Shown: positions 36,426-45,709 of the stretch, one piece after another
How positions within the stretch are numbered: the first letter of the stretch is position 1
Layout: every line of letters begins with the position of its first letter
The notes under the pieces: generated by a model
What the model saw: the letters and a program-made list of their open reading frames with translations, nothing else
Databases searched by the model: none
Told to the model about the DNA's origin: nothing
Origin: DSSM01 sp964484125
Lineage (GTDB): Bacteria > Bacteroidota > Ignavibacteria > Tepidaquicellales > Tepidaquicellaceae
Direction of reading: 5' to 3'
Length of the DNA stretch: 64,000 bases
NCBI GenBank assembly: GCA_964484125.1
Contig: CAZAEK010000008.1
Span: 45,524 to 109,523, forward strand
Program-made: the position numbers and the translations under genes

Positions 36426-37402
36426 AATTTGAAATAATGATTTAAAAATAATTTTAAAAAATGTATATGCTTTTTTAGTCTGAATCTGTCATGCATCTTT
36501 AATGGTGATTTTAAAATTTCTATTGATATTATTAAAAATGAATTCAGCAAAGTGATAAATTTTAATATTATTGCCGATAATATATTATAATTGCAGTCAA
36601 AAAAAATATTCATACTCAGAATATAATTGCCAAATATTTCAGGATTTTTGTTAATATTAAAACTAGCCCCTCCATAATGCATTACTCTGTTTTCACAATC
36701 TACAAGAATATTATATTTTTTCCCTATGCGGAATGAAATATCAACATCCTCGAAAAACAAAAAATATTTTTCGTTTAAACCGCCGTATTCATTATATATT
36801 TCTCTTGTTGTGAAGAAAAAAGCACATGGAATCTGACTTACCGTGACCAAATCCTCCCTGCCTTCCAGTAAATCTTCGTTGTAAAGGAATTTTTTTCGCA
36901 GCTTAATATTATTTTTAAAATACTTCGTAAAAAATGAATGAAAATAAATAAATTGCCTGACCGTTGGATATTTTTGGTAATAAGAAAATTGTAACTTTTC
37001 ATCAACTCCCTCCAATAGTGGTGAAACTGCTCCATTATCTTTAACTGCAAGAATATTTTTAAATTTTTCTATTATTGGTTCTTTCAGAACAATATCCGGA
37101 TTAAGTATTAAAATATATTTCCCATCTGATAACTTTGCAGCGGAGTTATTTCCTTTAGCAAAACCTGTATTATTTTCATTCAAAATATATTTTATATTTG
37201 GATACTTGCCCGCAATAAGCTTTATAATTTCAGGTGAGCCATCCTGTGATGCCTGGTCAACAATAATTATTTCAAAGTTATCATTATTTTCAAACTTGTA
37301 TATTGACTCAATGCATTTTATTAATAATTTCCCTGTGTTGAAATTAACTATTAAAATCGAAGATTTATTTTCATTTGCAGATTGCACAGTTTCATCTTTC
37401 AT
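36422..37402 (-). CDS. glycosyltransferase family 2
   Basis: A 326-residue GT2. SSILIVNFNTGKLLIKCIESIY, VDQASQDGSPEIIK, YILILNPDIVLKEPIIEKF and YFLFFEDVDISFRIGKKYNILVDCENRVMHYGGAS mark the donor and acceptor sites. A hydrophobic C-terminal stretch (ILKFITLLNSFLIISIEIL) suggests attachment to the inner membrane. Its start lies 11 bases inside the end of the flippase fusion gene. Confidence 0.9.
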   Translation of the reverse strand: MKDETVQSANENKSSILIVNFNTGKLLIKCIESIYKFENNDNFEIIIVDQASQDGSPEIIKLIAGKYPNIKYILNENNTGFAKGNNSAAKLSDGKYILILNPDIVLKEPIIEKFKNILAVKDNGAVSPLLEGVDEKLQFSYYQKYPTVRQFIYFHSFFTKYFKNNIKLRKKFLYNEDLLEGREDLVTVSQIPCAFFFTTREIYNEYGGLNEKYFLFFEDVDISFRIGKKYNILVDCENRVMHYGGASFNINKNPEIFGNYILSMNIFFDCNYNILSAIILKFITLLNSFLIISIEILKSPLKMHDRFRLKKHIHFLKLFLNHYFKF

Positions 37403-39776
37403 TTTTTATAGAAGCATCAATTGTATTTCTAATAAACTTTCTGATTGAAAAAACACACTTAAGTTTCCTCTTTATTCTATAACTTATTGGCAGACTAAGT
37501 TTTGCACTTTTATACTTATTTTTCAAAATTGATTCATATTCTGTGTTGTAATAGTCACCTGTTGCATGAAAAACTTTCAATCCTTCAAGAATCCCAACCT
37601 TAAAACCCCTACCAATTGTCCTGACTCCGTAATCTCCGTCTTCAGCAAAGAATACTCTATCGTTTAGTATAAGAAACTTTCCAACCTCATTATATACTTT
37701 GCGCGATATCAAAAAACACCACCCGCCTGTAGGTCCGATCATTAAATTGTAAGTACCTCCACAATATTTTTCTATCCGATAAAATTCCGGACCTGGTTTT
37801 GCTCCGTTTGTAAATTCATTTTGAATTACATCTGTTGCAAGATAGCCCATAAATGGGATACAATTATATGCATTAATCATCTCAATCGCCCAGTTCTCAG
37901 GAAAGTCCAGTACATCATCGTCAATACCGAATATGTAATCGCCTTTACATTCCTCTGCTGCTTTCCCTTTCCCGTTGACACCGGAATTTGTATTATCAAA
38001 TACTACCCTTATTCTGTTATCAGTTTTGCATAGCTTTTCCAGGAATTCTTTTGTTCCGTCAGTCGAAGCATTATCCCAGATTATAACCTCATAATTCATG
38101 TTTTTAATACTTCTAAGGAGTGCTTCAGAACATTTTTCAAGCATTTTCAACCGATTATGAGTAACAATGAAAAAACTAACGAGTTCGTTTTTATACTTAT
38201 TATTCAGCGGAGTTTTATATTTAGATAATACTTTTTGCGGGATGAATTTTGAAACAGTGCGAAATATTAAAAATTTATCGTCTTTATTTAAATATTTAAG
38301 AAGAAATACAGATAAGATAAAAACAATATTGTAAACCAATGCAGTAATCAATAGTAAATATAACGAGTTAATTCTGTTGATTGGCTCAATAAAATTTATC
38401 AATATGTTGTTATATAAAAAATAAGATATTAATGAAGAGAAAAAAACTGCTATAACGGGCTTGAAATATGTTTCCGAACTTAATGATTTCAAAGAAATTC
38501 TGAAATGTCTGCCTGATACAAAGAAAACATACAGAGAGGATGTAATTGTAGCAAAAGCCCCCCCATAAGCGGCTCCAAGAACTCCAAACTTTAATATTAA
38601 AATTAAACTGATAATCAGATTTACACCAAGATGAATAAGACCTTCAAACATCTGGTATTTAGGGAAACCAATATTAGGAGTAATTGAATTACCCGGAGCA
38701 GAGAACAGTAAATTAACAGCTTGACCTATCATCAATATTCTGGTTATTTGAACCGCTATAGTATTATTACTTCCAATCCACGCTATAAAAATTAAATCCG
38801 AAAAAATGAAAATATATATTACAATTGGCAATGAAACTAAAGTTAAATATTTGCTAATATCCTTAAAAAGTTTTTTAAGTTTTTCTTCCTGATTTTTTGA
38901 ATTTAATTCGGCTGCAACCGGAGCAACCTGGTTTACTATCTGCATTGGGATAAATCTGCCAAATCTGCTTATTTTAACTGATAAGTTATAATACGTTACG
39001 CTCGAAAGCGAAGAAAAAATTCCAAGCAGTATTTCATCGTATTTTTCTGAAGCAAATGTTGATAATCTCGACATCTGCATCTGAGTTCCGAATTTCCCGA
39101 TTTCTCGGAGTGTTTTTTTCTTAAAATATTTTATTCCGATTTTTATTTCTGGTAAATACAAAAAGGTGAAGTATAACGGTGTGAATGACAAAATGCTGAC
39201 AGTAATAAACTGACTCCACATCAAACCCTGTAATCCAAATCCTGAAGACAAAAAAATCAAAGTAAAAAAAATATTTGCTGTGGTTGATATAACAGTAATT
39301 ATACTTATAATGTACATTCTTTGAATGCTAATAAGAACTGAAGTGAATACTAAAAAAGTATTTGAAACAAAAAATGTCAACAGAGAAATTCTAAATGCTG
39401 TTATACTGCTGTCAAATAAATAATCCGGAATACGAATCAAACTCAATATTTGCTTGGAGAAAAAAAATCCTGTAATTATTACAAAAGCAGATAAGAAAAA
39501 ATAAAAGAATATTCCAGTATTAATAACAGAATTTAGTTCAGAAAACTTTTTTTGGTTATAATATTTGGAAATAAAAACCACAAAAGATGTTGAAATGCTG
39601 AAATCAATCAACCCGATTGTGCCTGTTAAACCTAACAAAATTGCAAAAATACCAAAATTTTCTTCACCTATTTTTCCGATTATGAATGGAGTCAATAACA
39701 GAGGGGAAATAAATGTTGCAATCTGAGAGATAAAATTATATAGTGTATTTTTTATTACTTTATCTGTAAGTGACAT
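37392..39776 (-). CDS. Wzx-like flippase fused to a GT2 glycosyltransferase
   Basis: A 794-residue protein. Residues ~1-505 form a polytopic MOP-superfamily polysaccharide transporter (opening VIKNTLYNFISQIATFISPLLLTPFIIGKIG). From about residue 525 a GT2 domain begins: ELVSFFIVTHNRLKMLEKC, VIIWDNASTDGTKEFLE, YIFGIDDDVLDFPENW, and FFAEDGDYGVRTIGRGFKVGILEG. One uninterrupted frame links both halves, so a cytoplasmic enzyme is tied to the transporter that flips lipid-linked glycans. Wzx and GT2 are usually separate proteins of ~450 and ~300 residues. It begins six bases after prsW. Confidence 0.85.
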   Translation of the reverse strand: MSLTDKVIKNTLYNFISQIATFISPLLLTPFIIGKIGEENFGIFAILLGLTGTIGLIDFSISTSFVVFISKYYNQKKFSELNSVINTGIFFYFFLSAFVIITGFFFSKQILSLIRIPDYLFDSSITAFRISLLTFFVSNTFLVFTSVLISIQRMYIISIITVISTTANIFFTLIFLSSGFGLQGLMWSQFITVSILSFTPLYFTFLYLPEIKIGIKYFKKKTLREIGKFGTQMQMSRLSTFASEKYDEILLGIFSSLSSVTYYNLSVKISRFGRFIPMQIVNQVAPVAAELNSKNQEEKLKKLFKDISKYLTLVSLPIVIYIFIFSDLIFIAWIGSNNTIAVQITRILMIGQAVNLLFSAPGNSITPNIGFPKYQMFEGLIHLGVNLIISLILILKFGVLGAAYGGAFATITSSLYVFFVSGRHFRISLKSLSSETYFKPVIAVFFSSLISYFLYNNILINFIEPINRINSLYLLLITALVYNIVFILSVFLLKYLNKDDKFLIFRTVSKFIPQKVLSKYKTPLNNKYKNELVSFFIVTHNRLKMLEKCSEALLRSIKNMNYEVIIWDNASTDGTKEFLEKLCKTDNRIRVVFDNTNSGVNGKGKAAEECKGDYIFGIDDDVLDFPENWAIEMINAYNCIPFMGYLATDVIQNEFTNGAKPGPEFYRIEKYCGGTYNLMIGPTGGWCFLISRKVYNEVGKFLILNDRVFFAEDGDYGVRTIGRGFKVGILEGLKVFHATGDYYNTEYESILKNKYKSAKLSLPISYRIKRKLKCVFSIRKFIRNTIDASIKNER

Positions 39777-39781
39777 TATTT

Positions 39782-40789
39782 TTAATAGGGTCTGTTATTG
39801 CTATTTTGATTATATTTTAGCGATGCATCGTAAAACATACGCTTTATTGTGTATCTTAAATTCTCAACATCTGTTTCATAACTTTTTCTCGAAAATCCTG
39901 AAGTATTTTTCATCTGAAATTTTCTCAGTCCGAGCATAACCGCAGTTTTAACATATTCCTTCTGATTCACAAACTGAGGGCACCAGCCGTATTTGTATTT
40001 TTTGGTAACAAAAGGAATAAATTTCAGATGCTCCTGTGGAATTAATCCCGATGAAGCTTCTTCGGTTAATTCACGCAAGATTGTCCTGCTTTCAAGATAA
40101 AGGGCAATCTGAAACACTGCAAGCAGTGCTATCAGATATGAAAACATAAAGAAAAAACCTGCGGGTGCAGTTTCCTCAAAGCTTACAGTGAGATTCCATG
40201 AAAAGTGAAGAAAAACGGCAGCAAAATAACCTGTAGGTATTAGAATAAATTTCAGAATTGCCGGCTTAAATTTACTGAAACCAATAAAACCTCCGAAGGT
40301 TGCCTGTGCCATTGCGTGCATAACGGCGGAAAAAAATGTTCTGATAATAACAATCAACAACCAGTTATCAGAATATGAAACAAAATACATAAAATTTTCA
40401 GTCATTCCAAAACCCAGCCCGATTGCTCCGCCATATACAACACCGTCAACTATACCATCAAATTTTCTTGTTGAAGCCATTATCATTAAAAACAATCCTT
40501 TTGTAAATTCTTCAACAATTGGTGCTGTTATAACGGCTCCGGATAAATGTATTAATTCTTCCGCATTGCCGTCATAAGAATTTGATATTAGTGTTGAAAG
40601 AGGTATCTGAAAAATCAGACTTCCGATAATTGCCAGAACTATCGCTCCTGTAGCTCCCCAGCCAAAATTCAAAAGCATCAGCCAGAGAGGTTCTCTTTCA
40701 TTTCTATCCATCCACCATATCAGAAGCAGATAGATAAACATTGGTATAATTGCGGCTAAAAAAGAAGCAAAAATTAAAACTGCTGACAT
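39782..40789 (-). CDS. PrsW-family intramembrane metalloprotease
   Basis: A 335-residue protein with about eight membrane spans. The metal-site motifs of the family are visible: APIVEEFTKGLFL (EExxK), GLGFGMTENFMYF (second Glu), and histidines in AVMHAMAQATFGG and FLHFSWNL. PrsW of Bacillus cleaves an anti-sigma factor, but most relatives have unknown targets. The ~80-residue soluble C-terminus is unremarkable. It lies in the minus-strand run between the biotin carrier and the flippase fusion. Confidence 0.85.
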   Translation of the reverse strand: MSAVLIFASFLAAIIPMFIYLLLIWWMDRNEREPLWLMLLNFGWGATGAIVLAIIGSLIFQIPLSTLISNSYDGNAEELIHLSGAVITAPIVEEFTKGLFLMIMASTRKFDGIVDGVVYGGAIGLGFGMTENFMYFVSYSDNWLLIVIIRTFFSAVMHAMAQATFGGFIGFSKFKPAILKFILIPTGYFAAVFLHFSWNLTVSFEETAPAGFFFMFSYLIALLAVFQIALYLESRTILRELTEEASSGLIPQEHLKFIPFVTKKYKYGWCPQFVNQKEYVKTAVMLGLRKFQMKNTSGFSRKSYETDVENLRYTIKRMFYDASLKYNQNSNNRPY

Positions 40790-40798
40790 AAAATAATT

Positions 40799-41335
40799 TT
40801 ATTGAATAGGTTCTAATTTAATCAGTGTCTGTCCTTTATCAACAGGTTTTTTCTCTTCAACGAGAATTTTTGAAACTATCGCATCATTTGTTGCTTTTAG
40901 TTCGTTTTCCATCTTCATTGCCTCAAGGACTATAATAACCTGTCCTTTTTTAACAGTATCTCCTTCTTTCACATTTATTTTTACTATTGAACCCGGCATA
41001 GGAGAAATTAAATCTTTCTTGAATCCCTTATCTGCACGGCTTTTAGAGAATTTTTCAACAAGAATATCAAGTTCATTTTTACAGTTTACTTTGAACTGTT
41101 CAGATTCAAAATCAATCAGAAAATCTGAATTTTCAAGGTCTGTATCTGCTTCGTTATCCCTTTCTACCTTGAGAACAAAATTCTTATTTTCAATGCGAAG
41201 CACAAGAACATTATTGGAAACAAACTTATATTCATAATACATTTCTATCCCGTTAAAAGAAAACCTGCTGTCACTCAGTACTTCAAGTTCCTGAGGTTTT
41301 GGTGAATTATTGATATTTATCAGATATTTTTTCAT
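40799..41335 (-). CDS. biotin carboxyl carrier subunit of an acyl-CoA/pyruvate-type carboxylase
   Basis: A 178-residue protein. Residues ~112-178 are a biotinyl domain with the target Lys K141 in VLEAMKMENELKA, flanked by PMPGSIVKINVKEGD and PVDKGQTLIKLEP. The N-terminal half is a beta-rich domain similar to carriers paired with propionyl- or methylcrotonyl-CoA carboxylases. It overlaps the biotin carboxylase gene by four bases. The carboxyltransferase that would define the substrate is not in the window. Confidence 0.9.
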   Translation of the reverse strand: MKKYLININNSPKPQELEVLSDSRFSFNGIEMYYEYKFVSNNVLVLRIENKNFVLKVERDNEADTDLENSDFLIDFESEQFKVNCKNELDILVEKFSKSRADKGFKKDLISPMPGSIVKINVKEGDTVKKGQVIIVLEAMKMENELKATNDAIVSKILVEEKKPVDKGQTLIKLEPIQ

Positions 41336-42843
41336 TGGAATATTGAAAATCGTTTTTTAATCCAGTTACTTGAATTTTCTTTATTATCAGCTAATTTATT
41401 TGCGGAAGTCTGCGCCTCAACTTTTTCCTTATAGATAACACCTGCAAGCATTACTGCAAGAGCAGTACTGCTGTCAATTACTTTTTGTGTTTCTGAAAGA
41501 CGCGGCAGAAATACTTTTTCAACATATTGAGTGTTGTAATTCCCTTCAACATACTCAGGTGAATTTAGCAAACTCAAAAGAAAATTTATATTTGTTTTCG
41601 GTCCTACAATTTTATAACTCTTCAAAGCTCTTTTCATTTTCTCTATAGCTGATTTTCTGTCAGGTGCATACGCTATTAACTTTGCAATCATTGAATCATA
41701 ATAAATTGAAATTTCGTTTCCTTGCTCTACTCCTGTATCTTCTCTCATCCCGTTTCCAAGTACTCTGCTTATGTAATCTATTTTACCTATTGAAGGCATA
41801 AAATTATTATCGCAATCTTCAGCATTGATTCTGCATTCAATCGCATATCCTTTAAACAGAACATCATCCTGTGTGAATGATAATTTCTCTCCTGAGGCAA
41901 TTTTTATCTGTTCTTTTACAAGGTCTAAACCGGTTCGCATTTCAGTTATAGGGTGTTCAACCTGCAATCTTGTATTTACTTCGAGGAAATAGAAATTTTT
42001 ATCTTTGTCAACCATAAATTCCACAGTTCCTGCATTTGTATATCCTGATGCTAGAGCGATTGTTTTAGCACATTCGCCCATTCTATGTCTCAAATCTTCA
42101 TCCATAATTACTGAGGGGGTTTCCTCTATTATCTTCTGATGTCTTCTTTGCATTGAACACTCTCTTTCACCAAGATGAACTGCATTTCCGTGCTCATCAA
42201 GCAATATCTGAAATTCAATATGTCTTGGTGAATCAACATACTTTTCTATGAAAACACTATCGTCGCCAAATGAAGAGCGGGCTTCGTTTTGAGCCATACG
42301 TAGTGAACTTTCAAGCTCTGCTTCTGATTTTACTACACGCATCCCCTTCCCGCCGCCTCCTGCAGAAGCTTTTATCATAACAGGATATCCTATGCTTTGA
42401 GCGATTTTCTTTACTTCTGCAATGTCAACTACTGCTTTATCCATACCAGCTACAACAGGCACTTTATTAGAAATAGCAAGCTGTTTGGCGTGGGTTTTAC
42501 TTCCCAGTTTTTCAATTGCTTCTGCAGGCGGTCCGATAAATTTAATTCCGTTATCTCTGCACATACGGGCAAATATTCCCCGTTCGGAAAGAAAACCATA
42601 ACCCGGATGAATTGCATCTGCTCCGGATTTTTTTGCAACTTCAATTATTCTCTCAGCAATCAGATAACTCTGAGATGCAGGTGATTCACCTATGTGATAT
42701 GCCTCATCTGCAAGTTTTGTATAAAGAGAATACCTGTCAAAATCGGAATAAACTGCAACTGTTTTTATTCCCATTTCTTTTGCTGATGTTATAATCCTGA
42801 CAGCAATTTCTCCTCTGTTCGCAATTAAAATTTTTTTAATCAT
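41332..42843 (-). CDS. accC: biotin carboxylase subunit
   Basis: A 503-residue ATP-grasp enzyme: IKKILIANRGEIAVRIITSAKEMGIKTVAVYSDFD, AIHPGYGFLSERG, KASAGGGGKGMRVV, HLGERECSMQRRHQKIIEE, FLEVNTRLQVEHPITEM. It carboxylates biotin on the carrier encoded next. An extension of ~50 residues at the C-terminus beyond the bacterial AccC length fits the propionyl/methylcrotonyl type, so accC is used as a name for the function and not for fatty-acid synthesis alone. Confidence 0.93.
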   Translation of the reverse strand: MIKKILIANRGEIAVRIITSAKEMGIKTVAVYSDFDRYSLYTKLADEAYHIGESPASQSYLIAERIIEVAKKSGADAIHPGYGFLSERGIFARMCRDNGIKFIGPPAEAIEKLGSKTHAKQLAISNKVPVVAGMDKAVVDIAEVKKIAQSIGYPVMIKASAGGGGKGMRVVKSEAELESSLRMAQNEARSSFGDDSVFIEKYVDSPRHIEFQILLDEHGNAVHLGERECSMQRRHQKIIEETPSVIMDEDLRHRMGECAKTIALASGYTNAGTVEFMVDKDKNFYFLEVNTRLQVEHPITEMRTGLDLVKEQIKIASGEKLSFTQDDVLFKGYAIECRINAEDCDNNFMPSIGKIDYISRVLGNGMREDTGVEQGNEISIYYDSMIAKLIAYAPDRKSAIEKMKRALKSYKIVGPKTNINFLLSLLNSPEYVEGNYNTQYVEKVFLPRLSETQKVIDSSTALAVMLAGVIYKEKVEAQTSANKLADNKENSSNWIKKRFSIFQ

Positions 42844-42853
42844 AAAAAGTTAT

Positions 42854-45421
42854 TTATTTCTTTGAGTCAGACTTACTCTTTTTTAAATAATATCCTCCTA
42901 CGCCAACTACAAGCACTGCCAATATCAGCAGATTAGCTATAAGAGTAATATTTTTACTTGAATTGTAAGTATCTGATTCATATTTCATTTCAATCTTATG
43001 CTTTCCCTTTGGTACTATGATTCCTCTCTGTAAATAATTCGTTTTATAGATTTCAGTTTCGTTACCGTCTATGTAACATTTCCAGTCTTTCGGATAATAC
43101 ATTTCATTAAGAACAAGAAAATTATTTCCTGAAGCATTTACTTCATAATCAATCTGATGAATTGAAAACCTGGTAATTTTTGCATAACAGGTTGAATCTG
43201 CAGGCTGGATATTTGCAGGAATCTGTACTTCAGTAAAAGCAGTTACATTTGGATTAAACGTACCCTGTTGAATATTTCTGAGAATGTTTATCGGTTTTTC
43301 TGTTTTTACTTCGTTTACAAAAAATGCACGCGGCATAAAAAATTTATTTTTATAAATAATACCAGTACCACTTTTATAAGTCTCAGTATATGCAACTGTA
43401 TCTTTTATCGGAGCATCAGAAATAATATATTTTACATTTGCAAGTCCGAGCAGAAAAGGATTCTCACCTCCGGCAACATCAACAGCATCCTGATAAATTC
43501 TGAGTTTTGCACCCTGATATCCGTTGAAAAGGTGAAGTCTGAAATATGCAAGCAGGTTAGATGTAGAAAGTCTTCCGCCATTAAATTCTGCAATTCTGTA
43601 TTGATAGGTTTCCGGTTCTTTTGAAAGAAGCCATTTGGTCTGGTCTGTTTCATTAAAATAAGAATCTTTGGCACCCTTATCGTCCCAGTGCAGAGTTTTT
43701 GAACTTACATTCAGAACATCAATGGTTCCTAACAATACAGCCACAAGTAAAAATATTTTTAAAGATATTTTTGTCTTTGCATAGGCAAAAACAGCTCCTG
43801 CTATCAATAATACAAAGAAGCCGTGCAGGAACATATCCTTAATTACATTTTTATAAGCTAAAGCAGAAATCTGCCTGACATATTGTGAAATCTGTTGTGG
43901 AGTAGCACCCTGTGATTTAATTTTATCAACAAGAGGACCTGTAGCAACAGAAGATGAGTAAGAATTTTCAAAACCGGCAAAAGCAATTAACAGAATAAGA
44001 ATTCCAATACCCATAAAAATATAACTAACCTTAACAGCAAATTCCCTGCTTTTACCTTCTTTTACAGAATCAATAACAGATTTCAGCCCAAAGCCCGCAA
44101 GTAATGTAAAGGCGAGGTCAATATAATAATGAATCATTACCGGAGCTCTGAAACTGCTAAAGAAGGGGACATAATTATAGAAAACATCATAAAGAACAGG
44201 GAATGTTCGTCCGAAAGAAAGTAGCATAAAGAAGAATATAATAAAAGAAAGAGCCATAACGAAAACATTCTTCCTTATATTAAAAATTACCCCAATTAGT
44301 GCGAGTATCAGGGTAATAACTCCGAAATAAACCGGTGAATCTGTAAAAGGCATTTGCCCCCAGTATAAATTTGCTTTTTGTCCATCAACTTCGACATTTC
44401 CAAAACCATAGTAATAAGGAATGACAAACGTAATCATCTCACCTGGAGAAAAAGACCAGTTGGTAGCATACTCATAACTAAGCGGTTTCGCATTTTCTTT
44501 TGCAGGGTCAATTTTTGATTCAATGCTAGCCTCACCGCGGATTGAATATTTATTATATTCTTTGATTGGTAAAATCGGGTCTGCGCTCATAGCAAATGCA
44601 GCAATTAAAGCCGCAATAAAAAGCACTGCAGTAAGAATCAGATTCTTTATCTCAAGTTTCTTAACAAGTCTGTAAACAAATACAAATGCAAAATAAATAG
44701 CTATAAACATATAGGAATAGAAAAGCATTTGAATATGATTAAAAGACAACTGCATATAGAGAGCAATAGCAAGCAGAGAAAAATATATTATTTGTTTGAA
44801 AGGATTTTTTTCTTCAGAATCGCTGAGTTTATCAAGAAAAAGTAAAATAAACGGAAAAACCGAAAAAACCATCATTTTTGTATGATGACCAACGATAATC
44901 AACTGTATTATTCCTGTTGCAAAAACACCGGTTAAAGCTATATAAAGAGCAATCAGCCCGTTTTTGAATTTATATTTACCATAGAAGAAAAGCCCGATTG
45001 CAAATATAAAATAATATGGTAAAGTAACCCAGAAAAGATTACCTTTTGATATAAATTCTATAACAGAATTCCATAAAAAGGAAAAAATTTTATGACCTGA
45101 CTGAAGGCCTGTAGTAAGTGAAGCATAGGAGGGCATACCCATAAATATATAAGGTGTCCATAGCGGAAAAATTCCCTGACTTTTAGCGTCTTCAAGAAAT
45201 GTTTTATGACTTAAAGGAGAGAGGTTATCAGGAGAAGAAAAAACTTTTCCTGAGAAAATTCCCTGATAAAAAAACATAATAAGGGCGAGAAAGATGATTC
45301 CAAGAAAAATCCAGATAGAATTCCTGTATGTATCATCAAAAAATTTAAAATTGTCGTTAAGCCAAAACCCTTGATTTTTCTGGGTTTTTGGGGTGTTATG
45401 TACTGTTTTAGTTTTTGCCAT
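42854..45421 (-). CDS. YfhO-family membrane protein
   Basis: An 855-residue protein with about twelve membrane spans, a motif-rich first loop (SSPDNLSPLSHK and FPLWTPYIFMGMPSYAS) and a C-terminal periplasmic beta domain with NFLVLNEMYYPKDWKCYIDGNE, then a final span. This matches the YfhO family of GT-C-like membrane glycosyltransferases, known from lipoteichoic-acid glycosylation in Bacillus. It opens the minus-strand run with a 10-base gap to the biotin carboxylase gene. A role in surface glycan synthesis is likely but unproven. Confidence 0.8.
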   Translation of the reverse strand: MAKTKTVHNTPKTQKNQGFWLNDNFKFFDDTYRNSIWIFLGIIFLALIMFFYQGIFSGKVFSSPDNLSPLSHKTFLEDAKSQGIFPLWTPYIFMGMPSYASLTTGLQSGHKIFSFLWNSVIEFISKGNLFWVTLPYYFIFAIGLFFYGKYKFKNGLIALYIALTGVFATGIIQLIIVGHHTKMMVFSVFPFILLFLDKLSDSEEKNPFKQIIYFSLLAIALYMQLSFNHIQMLFYSYMFIAIYFAFVFVYRLVKKLEIKNLILTAVLFIAALIAAFAMSADPILPIKEYNKYSIRGEASIESKIDPAKENAKPLSYEYATNWSFSPGEMITFVIPYYYGFGNVEVDGQKANLYWGQMPFTDSPVYFGVITLILALIGVIFNIRKNVFVMALSFIIFFFMLLSFGRTFPVLYDVFYNYVPFFSSFRAPVMIHYYIDLAFTLLAGFGLKSVIDSVKEGKSREFAVKVSYIFMGIGILILLIAFAGFENSYSSSVATGPLVDKIKSQGATPQQISQYVRQISALAYKNVIKDMFLHGFFVLLIAGAVFAYAKTKISLKIFLLVAVLLGTIDVLNVSSKTLHWDDKGAKDSYFNETDQTKWLLSKEPETYQYRIAEFNGGRLSTSNLLAYFRLHLFNGYQGAKLRIYQDAVDVAGGENPFLLGLANVKYIISDAPIKDTVAYTETYKSGTGIIYKNKFFMPRAFFVNEVKTEKPINILRNIQQGTFNPNVTAFTEVQIPANIQPADSTCYAKITRFSIHQIDYEVNASGNNFLVLNEMYYPKDWKCYIDGNETEIYKTNYLQRGIIVPKGKHKIEMKYESDTYNSSKNITLIANLLILAVLVVGVGGYYLKKSKSDSKK

Positions 45422-45709
45422 ATAATTTTATTTGAAAAATAAAAATTATTAATAAAAAAGCATAAAATACAGTCATAATTTAAAGTGATATAAAAAAAAA
45501 TTTTATAGTCAATATATAAAGTTAAATGGAACTTTATTTACAAAAAAAAAATATAAAAAAAATTTTTTTTACTAAAAAAGAAGTTTGATTTTAAAAAATA
45601 AAAATTGTATTTTTTCAAAAGTTCAAAACCCATCATTTGAATTTCTTTTTAACAGTTCATTAATAATTAATTAAGATTTTATAAACCATATTAAAGTATA
45701 GTTTAGCGG
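45422..45709. other. AT-rich divergent promoter region between the YfhO gene and nrdJ
   Basis: 288 bases with long A and T runs (45480-45600), no hairpin, no riboswitch and no open frame of note. A TATAAA-type stretch near 45520 and TAAAGTATAGTTTAGCG just before nrdJ may be promoter elements, but no site is certain. No cobalamin riboswitch or paired NrdR boxes were recognised. Confidence 0.4.

Noticed and set aside
32469..39776. Recent horizontal transfer of the glycosyltransferase block
   Set aside because: It is somewhat more AT-rich by eye, but no integrase, insertion sequence, tRNA edge or direct repeats flank it.
45422..45709. Possible cobalamin riboswitch or NrdR boxes ahead of the B12-dependent reductase
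   Set aside because: No B12-box-like core, no stable fold and no paired NrdR consensus were found.
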